Below, piece by piece: positions 7,807 to 17,126 of a stretch of 62,067 bases of DNA. The DNA lies in NCBI RefSeq assembly GCF_010672455.1, contig NZ_JAAHGO010000036.1:26654-88720 (forward strand), in the 5' to 3' direction. Position 1 is the first letter of the stretch. Every line of letters begins with the position of its first letter. Origin of the DNA: Okeania sp. SIO2C9. Its GTDB lineage: Bacteria > Cyanobacteriota > Cyanobacteriia > Cyanobacteriales > Microcoleaceae. The notes under the pieces are model-generated. The model saw only the letters and a list, made by a program, of their open reading frames with translations, had not been told where the DNA came from and did no database searches. A program made the position numbers and the translations under genes.

Positions 7807-10011
7807 ATGTATATCCAAAATATTAAACAAATCTTAATCCCATTAAATACTCTAAAAGCAAATCAGAAAATATTTTGGCTAATTCTCAGTTTAACTTTCG
7901 CAACTATCTATAGCTTATTAGCACTTAAACAAGCATTTAGTGGAGAATATATTGTGCAAGATGATGCACGACAGCACGTTTTTTGGATGCGTCGTTTTTT
8001 AGACCCAGAATTATTTCCTAATGATTTAATTGCCGATTATTTTCAGTCTGTTGCACCATGGGGTTATAAAACTTTCTATTGGTTATTTTCCCAAGTAGGG
8101 ATAGACCCAATGTTTCTGAATAAATTATTACCATTACCTTTAAGTTTAATAACTGCTGCCTACTGTTTTGGAATTTGTTTTCAGATATTGCCTATACCTT
8201 TTGCTGGTTTTATTGCCTCAGTATTATTAAGTCAAAATATCTGGCTTCAAGATGACATAGTTTCTGGCACACCAAGAGCTTTTTTATATCCTTTATTTCT
8301 GGCAGTTTTATACTATTTATTACGCAAATCATTAGTTCCATTTTTAGTAGCGATCGCTCTGTTGGGATTATTTTATCCTCAATACCTTATCCTAACTGCT
8401 TTGATTTTAATTATCAGACTTTTAAATTGGGAAAAAAGGCGGTTTTGTCTGAGCAAAAATCCACAGGATTATCTATTTAGTGGAGTAGGTTTAGGATTAA
8501 GTTTATTGGTTATTTTCTTTTATGCTTTAAATTCTAGTAATTATGAACCTGTAATTACAGCATCTCAAGCAAAAGTTTTGCCAGAATTTGGTGAAGCTGG
8601 TAGAAGTGTTTTTTTCTTACAAAATTCTTGGGATTTTTTCATCTTCGGCGGTCGTAGCGGTATTCTACCTCAACAATTATTTCTGCCTCGCATATTAATA
8701 CTTGGATTATTTTTGCCAATACTTTTTCAGAAGGAAGAGGGAAGAAGGAAGAAGGAAGAAGTAATAGGGAGGAAGCAAGAAGGAAGAAGGAAGAAGCAAG
8801 AAGAGGAAATTCATAACTTTGATGGGGCAAAAAATTTTCTCAGAAGACTACCTTTAACTTTCAAGAAGGAAGAAGCAAGAAGCAAGAAGCAAGAAGATAA
8901 AATTCATAACTTTGATGGGGCAAGAATTTTTCTCAGAAGACTACCTTTAACTTTCAAGAAGGAAGAAGGAAGAAGCAAGAAGCAAGAAGATAAAATTCAT
9001 AACTTTGATGGGGCAAGAATTTTTCTCAGAAGACTACCTTTAACTTTCAAGAAGGAAGAAGGAAGAAGCAAGAAGCAAGAAGATAAAATTCATAACTTTG
9101 ATGGGGCAAGAATTTTTCTCAGAAGACTACCTTTAACTTTCAAGAAGGAAGAAGGAAGAAGCAAGAAGCAAGAAGATAAAATTCATAACTTTGATGGGGC
9201 AAGAATTTTTCTCAGAAGACTACCTTTAATTAAACAAATAACACCGAATATTAAATTGTTAGTTCAGATTTTTTTTGCTGGTTTAGTTTTATTTGTGGCA
9301 GCTCATCTTTTATTATTCAAATTACATTTACCAAGTCGCTACACAAATCATAGTTTTCGGATAATTTTAGCTATAGCAACTGCCGTTGTTTTGTGCATAA
9401 TTTTAGATGCCGTCTTTCAGTGGGTAATTCAACAGCCATCTGACAAAAGTAGAAGAATTTCAGGATTAATTTTTATGGGATTTTTAGGAATTTTACTTAT
9501 TGGTAATTTTAACTTGTGGAAAAATTTTTCTGACCTTGATTATCAAAAAGGTAAATCTCCAGAAGTTTATAAATTTTTTGCTCAACAATCAAAAGATATT
9601 CTCATTGCTTCTCTCTCAGAAGAGGTGAATTATATCCCTACATTTTCTCAACGTTCGGTATTATTTGCCTGGGAATATGCCATTCCCTATCATCTAGGTT
9701 ATTACAATCAAATTAAACAACGAGCTACAGAATTTATTTTTGCTCAGTATCATTCAGATATTCAATTTATTCAGGATTTTATCAATACTTATGGAATAGA
9801 TTTTTTAATCTTAGACCGTCAAGCATTTATACCAGAATATGTTCTGAAGAATCGTTGGTTGAGACAGTGGTATCATCAAATGGGAAATCAGATTGAAATT
9901 AACCTCCAAAATGGAACTATTCCTGCCATAGTTGGCACTATAGATAAATGTTCGGTTTTAGAAACAGAAAAATTATGGGTTTTGGAAAGTAAATGTATTT
10001 TGCTTGAATAA
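7807..10011 (+). CDS. Polytopic membrane protein (GT-C-like) with an internal repeat insertion
   Basis: 734 residues from the ATG at 7807; the frame also opens at a TTG nine codons earlier. About ten membrane segments. The first extracytoplasmic loop carries YIVQDDARQHVFWM with D52-D53, which by position resembles the acidic motif of GT-C glycosyltransferases; function is otherwise unknown. The gene at 22867 is a paralog: QDDAR, ADYFQSVAP, LPSRY/HHPSRY, SEEVNYIPTF/ALEANNIPTF and the tail LESKCILLE/LEAKCILEL correspond. Residues about 307-474 are not in the paralog. They are very basic/acidic and come from a 93-bp repeat plus GAAGGAAGAAG simple repeats. The reading frame stays open through it. 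The insertion falls in the loop before the segment LLVQIFFAGLVLFVAAHLLL, presumably on the cytoplasmic side. No operon partner is evident. Confidence 0.8.
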   Translation: MYIQNIKQILIPLNTLKANQKIFWLILSLTFATIYSLLALKQAFSGEYIVQDDARQHVFWMRRFLDPELFPNDLIADYFQSVAPWGYKTFYWLFSQVGIDPMFLNKLLPLPLSLITAAYCFGICFQILPIPFAGFIASVLLSQNIWLQDDIVSGTPRAFLYPLFLAVLYYLLRKSLVPFLVAIALLGLFYPQYLILTALILIIRLLNWEKRRFCLSKNPQDYLFSGVGLGLSLLVIFFYALNSSNYEPVITASQAKVLPEFGEAGRSVFFLQNSWDFFIFGGRSGILPQQLFLPRILILGLFLPILFQKEEGRRKKEEVIGRKQEGRRKKQEEEIHNFDGAKNFLRRLPLTFKKEEARSKKQEDKIHNFDGARIFLRRLPLTFKKEEGRSKKQEDKIHNFDGARIFLRRLPLTFKKEEGRSKKQEDKIHNFDGARIFLRRLPLTFKKEEGRSKKQEDKIHNFDGARIFLRRLPLIKQITPNIKLLVQIFFAGLVLFVAAHLLLFKLHLPSRYTNHSFRIILAIATAVVLCIILDAVFQWVIQQPSDKSRRISGLIFMGFLGILLIGNFNLWKNFSDLDYQKGKSPEVYKFFAQQSKDILIASLSEEVNYIPTFSQRSVLFAWEYAIPYHLGYYNQIKQRATEFIFAQYHSDIQFIQDFINTYGIDFLILDRQAFIPEYVLKNRWLRQWYHQMGNQIEINLQNGTIPAIVGTIDKCSVLETEKLWVLESKCILLE
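8724..9228 (+). repeat. In-frame 93-bp tandem repeat inside a membrane-protein gene
   Basis: Four full units of 93 bp (starting 8857, 8950, 9043, 9136), preceded by a degenerate unit and a GAAGGAAGAAG run. Each unit encodes 31 residues of the type TFKKEEGRSKKQEDK followed by IHNFDGARIFLRRLPL. 93 is divisible by three, so copy-number change would not shift the frame. Units are almost identical, which suggests recent expansion. Confidence 0.95.
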
Positions 10012-10120
10012 GCAATAAGAAAAAATACTGAAATTAGCAACCTCTTTTTTCTATATTTAATTTATCGTTATCGAGATTACAGTTTTGCCATTCTTTTGTT
10101 AAATTTAAACTTGCTTTTAG

Positions 10121-10675
10121 CTAACTTATATCTGATTTTTCATCCTCATGATAAGGGTAGGATATTTCTCTTTGAATTCTCCGGATGCTAGATTTCCTTT
10201 CTCCATAACCTAAAACATAAGTACCAATAAATAATATAGGCGAAATAACAAATATAATTCCCCAAAAAACTATAAACCAGTTAGGATGCTGTAGCATTTC
10301 AAGCGACATTTGTTCTGGGTTATTCAAAAAATTATTAATCCGGTCTACTTTTTGAGTAGCTACTAATTCACTTGAAGCAGAAAAAGCTTCTTGTATTGGA
10401 ATTTCATCATATTCAGTCAAAAGAAATATTCCATATCCACTCTTTCGTTTATGACCCATTCGCTTTTTTTTAGTACCTTGAAGCTGTCCTGGAATAATTA
10501 CAGTAATACGTTTTCCACGCAAGCCAAAATAAGTAACTTCACAGGTTACTTTTTGGTTTAACTGGAGGCGTTTACATTTTAGGGTTGTCAGTTCAGAACC
10601 AAATAACAAATATAATCCTAATACAAAGGCAAAAATAAAACCTATAGGTTCAGGAAGATTAATTTTTTTTGACAT
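10121..10675 (-). CDS. Hypothetical membrane protein with two helices
   Basis: A 184-residue protein I do not recognise. One membrane segment lies near the N-terminus (IGFIFAFVLGLYLLFG, about 12-27) and another near residues 132-153 (FIVFWGIIFVISPILFIGTYVLG). Between them is a domain of about 100 residues, basic in its first part (QLQGTKKKRMGHKRKSGYG), with beta-strand-like patterns. The topology would place this domain on one side of the membrane with both termini on the other. ATG at the complement of 10673-10675. It converges on the preceding membrane-protein gene with a 110-base gap. Confidence 0.6.
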   Translation of the reverse strand: MSKKINLPEPIGFIFAFVLGLYLLFGSELTTLKCKRLQLNQKVTCEVTYFGLRGKRITVIIPGQLQGTKKKRMGHKRKSGYGIFLLTEYDEIPIQEAFSASSELVATQKVDRINNFLNNPEQMSLEMLQHPNWFIVFWGIIFVISPILFIGTYVLGYGERKSSIRRIQREISYPYHEDEKSDIS

Positions 10676-10813
10676 GGCTTATCATCAGATAAATATTTAG
10701 TAGACTTCTTGAAAATTATACAAAAATTTCTCGCTCGATCGGCTATATAGTTCTATGTTTTTGGGCAACAGAGATTAAGATTAACTTCTAAATAAATTTA
10801 CAATATGGTGTTA

Positions 10814-11014
10814 TACCATTTTGATAAATGTTTGTTACAAATGCTAGAAGCAAGAAAGAAGGAAGAGGGAAGAAGGAAGAAGGAAGAAGGAGGAAATATC
10901 GAAAAAAAAGGGGGGGAAAATAGATATAAATATCTAAAATTAATTGGAACGGCTATTTTTAAGCATGCGCGGTCGATATCTACCTTTTTGTAGCATTCTT
11001 TTTTCAAATTGGTA
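10814..11014. mobile_element. MITE-like element, family A
   Basis: Ends TACCATTTTGATAAATG and CATTCTTTTTTCAAATTGGTA, flanked by the direct duplication TTA (10811-10813, 11015-11017). It contains a GAAGGAAGAAG simple repeat. Short ORFs on both strands across it are built from the repeat and are not taken as genes. A related right half occurs at 50075-50176. Confidence 0.75.
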
Positions 11015-11190
11015 TTATTTCAGTTATTAGTTGTAAATTTTCTAGTATTATCTTTTCTAGATGAATTCTATCTGGATTTAATACCTTATATCTACACAGT
11101 GTCTATAATTAGTTAGGGTTAATCCCATGAAGTAGTAACTTTTCAGTATCCCCATCCACTTTTTACTTCTTCCTTCTTTAAGGTAATGAA

Positions 11191-12732
11191 ATGGTGAAAA
11201 TTAGCACATTGAAAAATCAAATCCTCAATCCCATAGCTCAAATTTTTATCTTAGGCTTAATTTTCGGAATTTCCTATACTCAAGACCCTCTATATACCTC
11301 AAATCAACATACTAAATTTTTACAAGGATTAGCTAAAGCTGGTTCTGGTTATTTAAACAAAGATTGGTTAGCTAATACACTCGACCCTTTACCTGCTTTT
11401 ACTTTTTTAGTTCAAATTACTTACACTTACTTTCATGAAAACTTTTTCTACTTTTATTACATTCTCATTTTTGGCATCTATATTTATAGTATGCTTGGCA
11501 TTGCTTCAGTAATTTTTAAAATTAATACTTCCCGACTGAAAGTACTAATTTATTTTCTCCTCCTCCTGACTATCCACTGTCTACAAATCAGAATATTTGA
11601 CTTTAAAACTCATGTACATCTCCACTATGGTTTAGCCGAACAATATATTCTCGGTGACTATTTTCAACCCTGTACATTTGGAGTCTTAATTATCTTTTCT
11701 ATCTATGCCTTTCTCAGAAAAAAACCTTTTTTAGCAGTCTTAGCTTTAGGAATAGCTGCAACCTTTCATCCCACATATCTCCCTAGTGCAGTTTTACTAA
11801 CTTTAGCTTATTTGATTCTCACTTATAAAAATGAAAATAATCTCAAAAAATCATTATTAATAGGTGTCGTTTCATTTATCTTTGTCTTACCAGTAGTCAG
11901 TTATATGACTATTACTTTTAAACCCACATCTCCAGAGCTTTTTCAAATTTCTGAAAGCTTACTTGTAAATAGAATTCCCCATCATTCCTTCCCCGATATT
12001 TGGTTAACTGAACCTGCCGCCACAATACAAATCTTAGTAGTAGCGATCGCTCTCTATCTCCTCCGCAAAACTAGACTATTTTTTCTCCTATTTTTTCCCT
12101 TTGCCACAGCAACTATTCTGACAATAATTCAAATAATTTCTGTCAGTAATACTTTGGCGTTTCTTACCCCTTGGCGAGTCTCTGCTTTTTTAGTTCCGAT
12201 TTCTACTTGTATGATAAGCGCCTATATTGTCGCGGTTATTTTTGATAGGTATCATCCTCAAATCCTGAAATACAAAAAACTGCTTAAAATTGGCACTTTA
12301 GTAGGAATACATCTTTTCATCTTGTCAGGAGTAGGAATACAACTAGAAAAGCTAACTATTAATCAAAAAGATACGCCAATTATTATGGAATATGTCAAAG
12401 AAAATAAACAGGTGGGAGATATATATTTAGTTCCTTACGCTTCTGGGAAATTCGTTGATTTTAGAATTGCTACAGGTGCGCCAATTTTGATTAATCTTAA
12501 GTCTCATCCCTACAAAGATACAGAAGTTATTGAATGGCACAATAGACTATTAATGGCGCAGCAGTTTTATGATAATTCTGCCATAGTTAAATGTCAGGCT
12601 TTGCAAAATTTAATTGATAAATATCAGATAACTCATATAATTATTGAAAATGATGATTATATTGAATGTTCAGGAGTAGAAAGAACTTATATAGATAATT
12701 TATATAAGATGTATCAAATTATTGAAAAATAG
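11191..12732 (+). CDS. Hypothetical polytopic membrane protein (GT-C-like)
   Basis: 513 residues, with ten or more hydrophobic segments. The N-terminal segment is followed by a loop reading SYTQDPLYTSNQHTKFLQG and then SGYLNKDWLANTLDP. Later segments include HYGLAEQYILGDYFQPCTFG and a histidine-containing helix GIAATFHPTYLPSAV. The last 110 or so residues are soluble (from ENKQVGDIYLVPYASGKFVD). This layout of many helices plus a soluble C-terminal domain resembles the neighbouring GT-C-like genes, so a role in cell-surface glycan assembly is a guess. AAGG lies about 8 bases before the ATG. The gene ends 14 bases inside a possible small antisense ORF. Confidence 0.7.
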   Translation: MVKISTLKNQILNPIAQIFILGLIFGISYTQDPLYTSNQHTKFLQGLAKAGSGYLNKDWLANTLDPLPAFTFLVQITYTYFHENFFYFYYILIFGIYIYSMLGIASVIFKINTSRLKVLIYFLLLLTIHCLQIRIFDFKTHVHLHYGLAEQYILGDYFQPCTFGVLIIFSIYAFLRKKPFLAVLALGIAATFHPTYLPSAVLLTLAYLILTYKNENNLKKSLLIGVVSFIFVLPVVSYMTITFKPTSPELFQISESLLVNRIPHHSFPDIWLTEPAATIQILVVAIALYLLRKTRLFFLLFFPFATATILTIIQIISVSNTLAFLTPWRVSAFLVPISTCMISAYIVAVIFDRYHPQILKYKKLLKIGTLVGIHLFILSGVGIQLEKLTINQKDTPIIMEYVKENKQVGDIYLVPYASGKFVDFRIATGAPILINLKSHPYKDTEVIEWHNRLLMAQQFYDNSAIVKCQALQNLIDKYQITHIIIENDDYIECSGVERTYIDNLYKMYQIIEK

Positions 12733-12949
12733 CTACTATTGAAAAATTTTGCTTCTCTTCTTCCTTAGAAGGAAAAAGCAAGAAGCAAGAAGCAAGAAGG
12801 AAAAAGGAAAAAGTGAATGGGGACTCAAACCCCAACCAATTGTAAACACCCTGTAGACGGCGGGGTATTAAACCCAAAATAAAAAGAGAAGCAGCTACCA
12901 TTGACAAAATAATCCCTATTTGATAATTTTCAAAAAAATTACTAACCAA
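12719..12949 (-). CDS. Possible small membrane protein, tail made of repeat DNA
   Basis: A 76-codon frame with a TTG as its only plausible start. The first 44 residues look protein-like: a helix GIILSMVAASLFILGLIP, then RRLQGVYNWLGFESP. The rest (FTFSFFLLASCFLLFPS...) is the translation of a GAAGCAAGAAG simple repeat. It may be a real small one-helix protein whose 3' end was extended by the repeat, or a gene fragment. The frame is closed upstream by a stop near 12973. Low certainty. Confidence 0.3.
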   Translation of the reverse strand: MVSNFFENYQIGIILSMVAASLFILGLIPRRLQGVYNWLGFESPFTFSFFLLASCFLLFPSKEEEKQNFSIVAIFQ

Positions 12950-13100
12950 AAAATGCTGAAAAGGGTCTAGATTAATCTAGGAAAAGCAAAAAAAAGAATT
13001 ATTTCCAGACAAAAAGTACAAGAAATCAGGCATAGTTAATCAATTCATAAAAATCATCATCACTACCCTTTCCTTGAGTATTCAATTGGAGGTTTGAGTT

Positions 13101-13166
13101 ATGAAAAAGTTGATTTTCAAGAACAGTATTGCAGAGGAAACCTTGTGGAAGCTGTCTAACAATTGA
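13101..13166 (+). CDS. Small repeat ORF, unit 1 (frameshifted)
   Basis: GGAGG lies 8 bases before ATG. It encodes MKKLIFKNSIAEETLWKLSNN (21 residues) and stops early. Compared with units 2 and 3 there is one extra base near 13158 (tctaacaatt versus tctcaaatt). Without it the frame would run on to the TGA shared by the complete units. Function unknown. Confidence 0.45.
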   Translation: MKKLIFKNSIAEETLWKLSNN

Positions 13167-13265
13167 TTTGGTGAAAATTCCCAATCAAATTGAACCTAAA
13201 ATCTACGACTTACCACCTTCTTTAATGCTACCCTTTCCTTGAGTATTGAATTGGAGGTTTGAGTT

Positions 13266-13406
13266 ATGAAAAAGCAGATTTTCAAGAACAGTATTGCAGA
13301 GTCAACTTTGTTGAAGCTTTCTCAAATTGATTTGCTGGAAATTCCCAATCAAATTGAACCTAAAATCTATGACTTACCACCTTCTTTAATGCTACCCTTT
13401 CCTTGA
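13266..13406 (+). CDS. Small repeat ORF, unit 2 (46 residues)
   Basis: GGAGG lies 8 bases upstream of ATG. The peptide starts MKKQIFKNSIAESTLLKLSQ, continues with IDLLEIPNQIEPKIYDLPPS and ends LMLPFP. The first half could form an amphipathic helix; the end is proline-rich and hydrophobic. This is the fullest form together with unit 3. I do not recognise a family. Confidence 0.5.
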   Translation: MKKQIFKNSIAESTLLKLSQIDLLEIPNQIEPKIYDLPPSLMLPFP

Positions 13407-13429
13407 GTATTGAATTGGAGGTTTGAGTT

Positions 13430-13570
13430 ATGAAAAAGCAGATTTTCAAGAACAGTATTGCAGAGTCAACTTTGTTGAAGCTTTCTCAAATTGATTTGCT
13501 GGAAATTCACAATCAAATTGAAGCTAAAATCTACGACTTACCACCTTCTTTAAGGCTACACTTCTATTGA
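13430..13570 (+). CDS. Small repeat ORF, unit 3 (46 residues)
   Basis: Same length as unit 2 and 23 bases after its stop, with GGAGG 8 bases before ATG. Differences from unit 2 are EIHNQIEAKI for EIPNQIEPKI, and an altered end (PPSLRLHFY). Several substitutions change the protein but none breaks the frame. Confidence 0.5.
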   Translation: MKKQIFKNSIAESTLLKLSQIDLLEIHNQIEAKIYDLPPSLRLHFY

Positions 13571-13593
13571 GTATTGAATGGGAGGTTTGAGTT

Positions 13594-13722
13594 ATGAAAA
13601 AGCAGATTTTCAAGAATAGTATTGCAGAGCAAACCTTGTTGAAGCTTTCTCAAATTGATTTGCTGGAAATTCACAATCAAATTGAACCTAAAATCACAGT
13701 ATTGCAGAGTCAACTTTGTTGA
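13594..13722 (+). CDS. Small repeat ORF, unit 4 (42 residues)
   Basis: ATG lies 23 bases after the unit 3 stop, preceded by GGGAGG. The peptide begins MKKQIFKNSIAEQTLLKLSQ and, because of an internal partial duplication, ends in PKITVLQSQLC instead of the proline-rich tail. Confidence 0.45.
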   Translation: MKKQIFKNSIAEQTLLKLSQIDLLEIHNQIEPKITVLQSQLC

Positions 13723-13837
13723 AGCTTTCTCAAATTGATTTGCTGGAAATTCACAATTAAATTGAACCTAAAATCTACGACTTACCACCTTCTTTAATGC
13801 TACCCTTTCCTTGAGTATTGAATGGGAGGTTTGAGTT

Positions 13838-13966
13838 ATGAAAAAGCAGATTTTCAAGAACAGTATCGCAGAGCAAACCTTGTTGAAGCTTTCTCAAATT
13901 GATTTGCTGGAAATTCACAATCAAATTGAACCTAAAATCACAGTATTGCAGAGTCAACTTTGTTGA
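13838..13966 (+). CDS. Small repeat ORF, unit 5 (42 residues)
   Basis: Encodes the same peptide as unit 4 apart from synonymous changes (AAT/AAC, ATT/ATC). GGGAGG precedes the ATG. It lies 244 bp after unit 4, the period of the longer unit. Confidence 0.45.
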   Translation: MKKQIFKNSIAEQTLLKLSQIDLLEIHNQIEPKITVLQSQLC

Positions 13967-14081
13967 AGCTTTCTCAAATTGATTTGCTGGAAATTCACAA
14001 TTAAATTGAACCTAAAATCTACGACTTACCACCTTCTTTAATGCTACCCTTTCCTTGAGTATTGAATGGGAGGTTTGAGTT

Positions 14082-14186
14082 ATGAAAAAGCAGATTTTCA
14101 AGAACAGTATCGCAGAGCAAACCTTGTTGAAGCTTTCTCAAATTGATTTGCTGGAAATTCACAATCAAATTGAACCTACCACCTAA
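14082..14186 (+). CDS. Small repeat ORF, unit 6 (34 residues, truncated)
   Basis: Same start and Shine-Dalgarno as units 4 and 5. After EIHNQIEP the frame runs into the ACCTAAAACC simple repeat and stops (ending PTT). Last unit of the array, 42 bases before the next gene. Confidence 0.4.
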   Translation: MKKQIFKNSIAEQTLLKLSQIDLLEIHNQIEPTT

Positions 14187-14228
14187 AACCTACCACCTAA
14201 AACCTAAAACCTACCACCTTCTTCAAAA

Positions 14229-15818
14229 ATGTTCTATAAAAAACCTTATTTTACTTGGCTAAAAATATTTATTGCCATTACCTTAATCTTAGGAATATGT
14301 TTCAGATTTATAAATATTGACCGAAAAGTTTACTGGTACGATGAAACAATTACCTCCTTAAGAATTGCTGGTTATACTAGAGGCGAATTAGAGGATATAA
14401 CCGATGAAGCTGACATAATTAATGGAGAATTTTTCCAGCAGTATCAAGGCACTAACCCTAATAAAAATGTCATTAATACTATCAACTCCTTAGCAACAGA
14501 AAACCCCGAACATTTGCCAATATATTTTGTACTACTCAGATGCTGGGTAAAATTATTCGGTCATTCTGTAGCAGTAACCAGAAGTTTCTCAGCTTTGACC
14601 AGCTTATTAATATTTCCTTGTATTTACTGGTTATGTCGAGAATTATTCAATCAACCATTAGTTGGAGAAATAGCGATCGCTCTGACGGCAGTTTCTCCAA
14701 TCTCAGTATTATATGCTCAAGAAGCACGGGTTTATAGTTTATTTACAGTAACAATTTTATTATCAAGTATTGCCTTACTTCGGGCAATGAAAATTCCCAC
14801 TAAACGTAACTGGCAAATTTACACAGTAAGTTTAATCTTTGCCTTATATACTCATCTTTTTTCCATATTAGTAGCCTTGGGTCATGGAATATATATACTT
14901 TTAATCGAAAAACTAAAATTAACCAAAAAATTCAAATCTTATCTCCTAGCATCTGTTTCTGGATTTTTAATTTTTTTACCATGGTTTATAGTAATAGTTG
15001 AGCATTTCGATGGCACAAAATGGGTATCTCGAACAGCACCTTTATTAACCTTGTTGAAAAGATGGTTTATTAATATAGGTTTTACTTTTATCGATATTCA
15101 AATTGGCTCTCCAGAAAGATTATTTGATGTCAAAAATATTGTTTTTGATAACGATGCTTTATTAAGTCTCAATACAATCTGGCCTTACTTATTATTGATA
15201 ACTTTAATCTTAGTAATATACTCGATTTATTTTATCTGTCAGAATGCACCTAAATCAGTAAATCTGTTCATCTTAACCTTGATATTATTAACTCCCATAA
15301 CTTTGATAATTCCTGATTTAATATCTGGCGGACAACGTTCAACTATTCCTCGTTATTTCATCCCTACTTACTTAGGAATTCAAATAGCTGTTGCTTATCT
15401 TTTGGCTACTAATTTAACCAACTTTAGCAACCAAGTTAAATATAAACTTTGGCAAATAGTAACAGTTACTCTAATTTCTGTCGGAGTAATATCTTGTGGA
15501 ATTAGTTCCCAAGCAGAAACTTGGTGGCATAAATATAGTAGTTATTATGACCCCCAAGTAGCAAAAATAATTAACCAAACAAACAACCCACTTGTAATTA
15601 GTAATCATTCCCTTAGATTAGCTTCTCTGAGTTATTTACTTAATTCTCAAGTTAAATTTCAATTTGTAGAAGTGGGTGAAGTACCAGAAATTCCTGATGG
15701 TTTTAGTCATGTGTTTATATTTCGCCCAGAATGGAGTTTAATTTCAGGATTAGAAACACAAGAAAACTCCCCACTAGAATTAGTTCATAACAGTGGAGAA
15801 CTCTGGATTTTAAAATAA
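14229..15818 (+). CDS. GT39-like membrane glycosyltransferase
   Basis: 529 residues. N-terminal membrane helix (about 9-28), then NIDRKVYWYDETITS with D38-E39 as the likely catalytic acidic pair of the GT39/PMT_2 family. The first loop is long (residues 40-95), with NSLATENPEHLPIYF. Segment YAQEARVYSLF (near 165) matches the family's conserved loop. About ten more helices run to about residue 425, with a soluble tail of about 100 residues ending SGELWILK. The family uses polyprenyl-linked sugar donors at the outer face of the membrane. The gene at 16258 was a close paralog, now broken, so comparison of the two gives exact insertion boundaries. It starts 42 bases after the small-ORF array with no clear Shine-Dalgarno of its own. 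Whether the array and this gene share a transcript is unknown. Confidence 0.8.
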   Translation: MFYKKPYFTWLKIFIAITLILGICFRFINIDRKVYWYDETITSLRIAGYTRGELEDITDEADIINGEFFQQYQGTNPNKNVINTINSLATENPEHLPIYFVLLRCWVKLFGHSVAVTRSFSALTSLLIFPCIYWLCRELFNQPLVGEIAIALTAVSPISVLYAQEARVYSLFTVTILLSSIALLRAMKIPTKRNWQIYTVSLIFALYTHLFSILVALGHGIYILLIEKLKLTKKFKSYLLASVSGFLIFLPWFIVIVEHFDGTKWVSRTAPLLTLLKRWFINIGFTFIDIQIGSPERLFDVKNIVFDNDALLSLNTIWPYLLLITLILVIYSIYFICQNAPKSVNLFILTLILLTPITLIIPDLISGGQRSTIPRYFIPTYLGIQIAVAYLLATNLTNFSNQVKYKLWQIVTVTLISVGVISCGISSQAETWWHKYSSYYDPQVAKIINQTNNPLVISNHSLRLASLSYLLNSQVKFQFVEVGEVPEIPDGFSHVFIFRPEWSLISGLETQENSPLELVHNSGELWILK

Positions 15819-15915
15819 TCAGGAAAAAATTAGAAGGAAAAACGGCGTTGCTAAATTGGTGTATGATATTAATTTTAATTACTTAGGAGTCAGGAGTTAT
15901 AATAAATAGCTTTGA

Positions 15916-16009
15916 TACCATTTATTAGGTCAGGATTTATCTTTTTAGTCTAAGGGAAATATTCTGTAAAGTCTCTTATTATTCGTTACATTCTTTTTCC
16001 AAATTGGTA
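15916..16009. mobile_element. MITE-like element, family A (short form)
   Basis: 94 bp with ends TACCATTTATT and CCAAATTGGTA, flanked by direct TGA (15913-15915 and 16010-16012). The body matches the short elements inside the tandem repeat at 40069-40172. The rest of the 15819-16257 spacer shows no gene, only a doubled aagcttctatcctagataac just before the next start. Confidence 0.75.
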
Positions 16010-16914
16010 TGACTTATCAAAAGTAATTATGATTTTTTCTGGTTCCCAGTTTTCAGATTATTCCGTTATAATTCAAATTATAAAAAGAACTTATATCAAC
16101 AATTGAGAGTAATATCATGTCCGTTGGTATCGTTTGTGTAAAAGTTGGGAAAATATCTACCATATTTAAGGTTTTTCTTTCTCTTAAAGCTTCTATCCTA
16201 GATAACTAATAAAGCTTCTATCCTAGATAACTAAAGTCTTCTTCCTCAGAATATCCTATGCAAAAATCTTACTTTCGTTGGTTAAGAGTATTAATTATCA
16301 TAGTCTTAATCTTAGGAATATACTTCAGATTAATCAATATTGACCGAAAAGTTTACTGGCACAATGAAATAATTACTTCTGTCAGAATAGCTGGTTATAC
16401 AAAAGAAAATTTTTCTGACATTCTGAAAAAATCTGGTGTAGTCGATGGGGAAAATTTACAACAATATCTAAATATCGACTCTAACAAAACTTTTATTAGT
16501 ACTATTAACTCTTTAGCAACAGAAAATCCCGAACAGGTTCCTATATATTTTATACTTTTGAGATGGTGGGTAAAATTATTTGATAACTCTATAGGAGGAA
16601 TCAGAAATTTTTCTGCTGTAATTAGCTTGTTAGTATTTCCTTGTATTTATTGGTTATGCCGAGAATTATTTAATAAATCATTAGTTGGAGAAATAGCGAT
16701 CGCTCTGACGGCAATTTCTCCAATCTTAGTCTTATATGCTCAAGAAGGGCGGAGTTATAGTTTATTTGCAGTGACGGTTTTATTATCAACTATTGCTTTG
16801 TTTCGAGCAATGCGAATTCAAACTAAACGTAGCTGGCTAATTTACACGGCAAGTTTGGTATTAAATTTATATACTAATCTATTTTTTCTATCAATAGTTA
16901 TGGGGCATGGGTTA

Positions 16915-17126
16915 TACCATTTCTCAAAAAGAATGCTATATATGATTGGGTGGGGAAGTGTGGGAAGTGTGGGAGGTGTGGGGAGAGGTAGGGACGTTGC
17001 ATGCAACGTCCGTACGAAAAATCTATACTAACTGACTAATAATTGTCAAAAACAGACTTTTAATCTTAGTAACTATTGAGGTGTTGAAGTATAGCTGAAG
17101 TATAGCATTACTTTTGGTAATTGGTA
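16915..17126. mobile_element. Family A MITE inserted in the glycosyltransferase pseudogene
   Basis: 212 bp. Ends are TACCATTTCTCAAAAAGAATG and its imperfect inverse ending TTTTGGTAATTGGTA, with TTA duplicated at 16912-16914 and 17127-17129. Exact excision restores the reading frame and the paralog's residues, which proves insertion here. Internal features are a GGAAGTGTGG repeat and an acgttgcatgcaacgt palindrome. Confidence 0.9.

Larger units (their letters stand above)
13064..14186 (+). repeat. Tandem array of six small-ORF units (about 140-245 bp each)
   Basis: Each unit has TTGAGTATTGAATTGGAGG, an 8-base spacer, ATG and a short coding sequence starting MKKQIFKNSIAE, then a stop followed within about 23-30 bases by the next GGAGG in the simplest case (units 2 and 3). 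Units 4 and 5 contain a second partial copy of the middle (from ACAGTATTGCAGAG), giving 244-bp periods between the ATGs at 13594, 13838 and 14082. Identity is very high. The array ends in runs of ACCTAAAACCTACC just before the glycosyltransferase gene at 14229. Confidence 0.9.

Noticed and set aside
10798-11007. Two opposite-strand ORFs of 62-69 codons
   Set aside because: Both lie within a family A MITE and a GAAGGAAGAAG simple repeat; translations are low-complexity.
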